Under the pieces are notes generated by a model. It worked only from the letters and a program-made list of their open reading frames with translations, was not told the origin of the DNA and ran no database searches. A stretch of DNA of 64,000 nucleotides from Rhyacichthys aspro (lineage: Eukaryota > Chordata > Actinopteri > Gobiiformes > Rhyacichthyidae), in the NCBI GenBank assembly GCA_036850595.1, contig CM072161.1, forward strand, positions 19,858,919-19,922,918. The letters are read 5' to 3'. Below, in pieces: positions 63,201 through 64,000 of the stretch. The translations under genes were made by a program, and so were the position numbers. Every line of letters starts with the position of its first letter. Position 1 is the stretch's first letter.

Positions 63201-63961
63201 GCACATTCACAATATTGGATGTTGTTCATATTGTTTCTCTTTCTTAGAATGAGACTGAGAACAGCCAAAGCCACTTGGATGTGACCCAAAAGGAGAAGAC
63301 CAGCCCAGTTTCGGAAACAGTCATCAATACTGAACAGGTAAATATAATAGGATGAGCTTTTTGAAAGATACTGCTGAAGATAAGCTGTTAGTTATAGCCT
63401 AGGCCTCGTCCTGTGTGTAAGAAGTGTGCATTATTGTTTATGAGGACCTATGGATTGAGAGAACTCTTGTGTGGATGTCAGTGTCTCCATTAGAAAAGCT
63501 GTGTATAAAAGATAGATACACCACAGAATATGGTTTAGAAGGACAGGTGTTTACTGGACTCTTTCTTCTCATGGGTTTATCTTATAGTGTTAAACATGCC
63601 AAATCAAACTATTTTGAGAATTAAAACTGTTTACTATATTCACCTAAAGTTAGAAATCTATGCTTTATCTGCTGGGGCACATTCACAATATTGGATGTTG
63701 TTCATATTGTTTCTCTTTCTTAGAATGAGACTGAGAACAGCCAAAGCCACTTGGATGTGACCCAAAAGGAGATGACCAGCCCAGTATCGGAAACAGTCAT
63801 CAATACTGAACAGGTAAATGCAATCAGAAATGTAGAGTTATGCTGTATCCTCCGGGGCATACTCACTTGCTCAATTGTTCTTCTTAACTATATTTTAACA
63901 GAGTTGTAATCAAGAGGAGCAGGCTTCCTATTCATTAACTTCAGCTGCTGAGGATAAACAG
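60173..63961 (+). CDS. KMT5A-like SET-domain protein, 3'-truncated by the window edge
   Basis: This is a putative protein-lysine methyltransferase relative. Eleven coding exons in the window (60173-60278, 60349-60511, 60609-60801, 60887-60943, six 90-bp exons from 61344, and 63902-63961) join in phase to 373 residues without a stop, and the gene continues past the right edge. The start is the first ATG after acceptor TTGGCAG, giving MSRRRRLNPKDDAIFYIKAA. SET features are KGRGIFAT (35-42), LLEYRGELI (about 51-59), WCVDA (89-93), GRLVNDDH (101-108) and EEITYDYGSSDCPWR (138-152). The canonical NHS of active SET domains reads NDD here, which I recall from a multi-copy teleost family named KMT5A-A-like. 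Residues 174-353 are six 30-residue repeats of unknown function, polar and rich in Ser, Thr, Glu and Gln. Activity and substrate are not known. Confidence 0.85.
60349..60511 (+). CDS. SET-gene exon: N-terminal half of SET domain
   Basis: Acceptor CATCTAG, donor GTATGT. Encodes RGIFATAQFLEGDFLLEYRG and continues to FEFHFNGKMW, matching the AdoMet-binding GxG and substrate-binding strands of KMT5A-type SET domains. The last codon is split TG|T (Cys). Confidence 0.9.
60609..60801 (+). CDS. SET-gene exon: C-terminal half of SET domain
   Basis: Acceptor TATTACAG, donor GTAACA. Encodes VDAAKEDGSFGRLVNDDHVN and then the PHLCLFAKKDISPGEEITYDY core ending CPWRYM, with the invariant YDYG. Read-through of the donor would add eight residues and a stop at 60,828. 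Confidence 0.9.
60887..60943 (+). CDS. SET-gene short exon (57 bp)
   Basis: Encodes TTACENESQGDGIKVANIV between acceptor TTTTATTTTAAAAAG and donor GTATGA. The acceptor is weak because a run of A separates the pyrimidine tract from the AG, but the frame stays open and phase 0 fits both neighbours. Confidence 0.6.
61344..61433 (+). CDS. Array exon 1 (30-residue repeat)
   Basis: First copy. It starts VETENSQSHLDV rather than NETENS and follows a different, shorter upstream sequence ending CTCGAAG. It ends SETVVNTEQ. Confidence 0.82.
61820..61909 (+). CDS. Array exon 2 (30-residue repeat)
   Basis: Starts NETENSQSHLDV, ends SETVVNTEQ. Acceptor TTTCTTAG, donor GTAAATAAA. Confidence 0.85.
62296..62385 (+). 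CDS. Array exon 3 (30-residue repeat)
   Basis: As exon 2 but with a synonymous GTT for GTA, and Ile for Val (SETVINTEQ). Its acceptor CTCTCTCAG is the strongest of the array. Confidence 0.85.
62772..62861 (+). CDS. Array exon 4 (30-residue repeat)
   Basis: Identical at the DNA level to exon 3 as far as I can read. Confidence 0.85.
63248..63337 (+). CDS. Array exon 5 (30-residue repeat)
   Basis: Identical at the DNA level to exons 3 and 4 as far as I can read. Confidence 0.85.
63724..63813 (+). CDS. Array exon 6 (30-residue repeat, variant)
   Basis: Reads QKEMTSP where the others read QKEKTSP, and keeps the GTA codon of exons 1-2 with the Ile of exons 3-5. It is followed by a shorter, diverged 88-bp intron. 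Confidence 0.85.
63902..63961 (+). CDS. SET-gene exon after the array (60 bp)
   Basis: Encodes SCNQEEQASYSLTSAAEDKQ between acceptor TTTTAACAG and donor GTATCC, phase 0. It is not a copy of the array repeat. The gene continues beyond the window. Confidence 0.7.
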
Positions 63962-64000
63962 GTATCCTAATTTATTCTTATTTATATATTTGATTTTTTT

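Larger units (their letters stand above)
61344..63813. repeat. 476-bp tandem repeat array carrying coding exons
   Basis: Five complete 476-bp units plus a final 90-bp exon. Exon starts are 61,344, 61,820, 62,296, 62,772, 63,248 and 63,724, exactly 476 bases apart, with no insertion or deletion. Each unit is a 90-bp exon followed by a 386-bp intron with the same CAG|GTAAAT donor and a CTTAG or CTCAG acceptor. Intron variants alternate, which implies dimeric 952-bp growth. Confidence 0.97.

Noticed and set aside
62472..63624. Two near-identical 66-codon open frames (62,472-62,672 and 63,424-63,624)
   Set aside because: They lie wholly inside the repeated introns, 952 bases apart, and exist only because A-type introns have ATG-free-of-stop stretches. 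The alternating B-type units lack them.

Overview
The window is nuclear DNA from a vertebrate, most likely a ray-finned (teleost) fish. This rests on spliced genes with GT-AG introns, abundant microsatellites, a near-complete GABA-A receptor alpha-1 gene with fish-like variation, a SET-domain gene of the KMT5A-like type that I recall as multi-copy in teleosts, and a teleost-type interspersed repeat. The species cannot be named from the sequence.

Positions 1-13,810: no recognisable protein-coding exon. The last 0.5-3.5 kb before 13,811 is probably the 3' UTR and downstream flank of gabra1. Positions 13,811-33,980, minus strand: the complete coding part of gabra1 in nine coding exons. Every splice junction and phase joins correctly, giving a 457-residue protein: signal peptide, ligand-binding domain with Cys-loop, M1-M4, and the M3-M4 cytoplasmic linker. 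Positions 33,981-36,300: 5' flank with CpG-rich and homopurine stretches, candidate 5' UTR exon donors and probable promoter sequence. Positions 36,300-59,200: a gene-poor interval with an 18-bp minisatellite (38.5-39.0 kb), an AAAAT satellite-like tract (43.2-43.45 kb), a CAG/GGC repeat (39.9 kb), a TG tract (56.1 kb), a probable LTR-like insertion (56.8-57.6 kb) and a strong GC-rich inverted repeat (57.85 kb).

Positions 60,173-63,961, plus strand: the 5' part of a KMT5A-like SET-domain gene that runs off the right edge. Its most striking property is a tandem array in which a 476-bp genomic unit (one 90-bp phase-0 exon plus a 386-bp intron) is repeated with no length change. It supplies six consecutive 30-residue repeats to the protein C-terminal of the SET domain. 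Intron variants alternate A-B-A-B-A, so the array appears to have grown most recently by 952-bp dimer duplication.

The two genes are not functionally connected by anything visible here: one encodes a synaptic chloride channel subunit, the other a putative lysine methyltransferase relative. The tandem exon array is the most unusual structure in the window.
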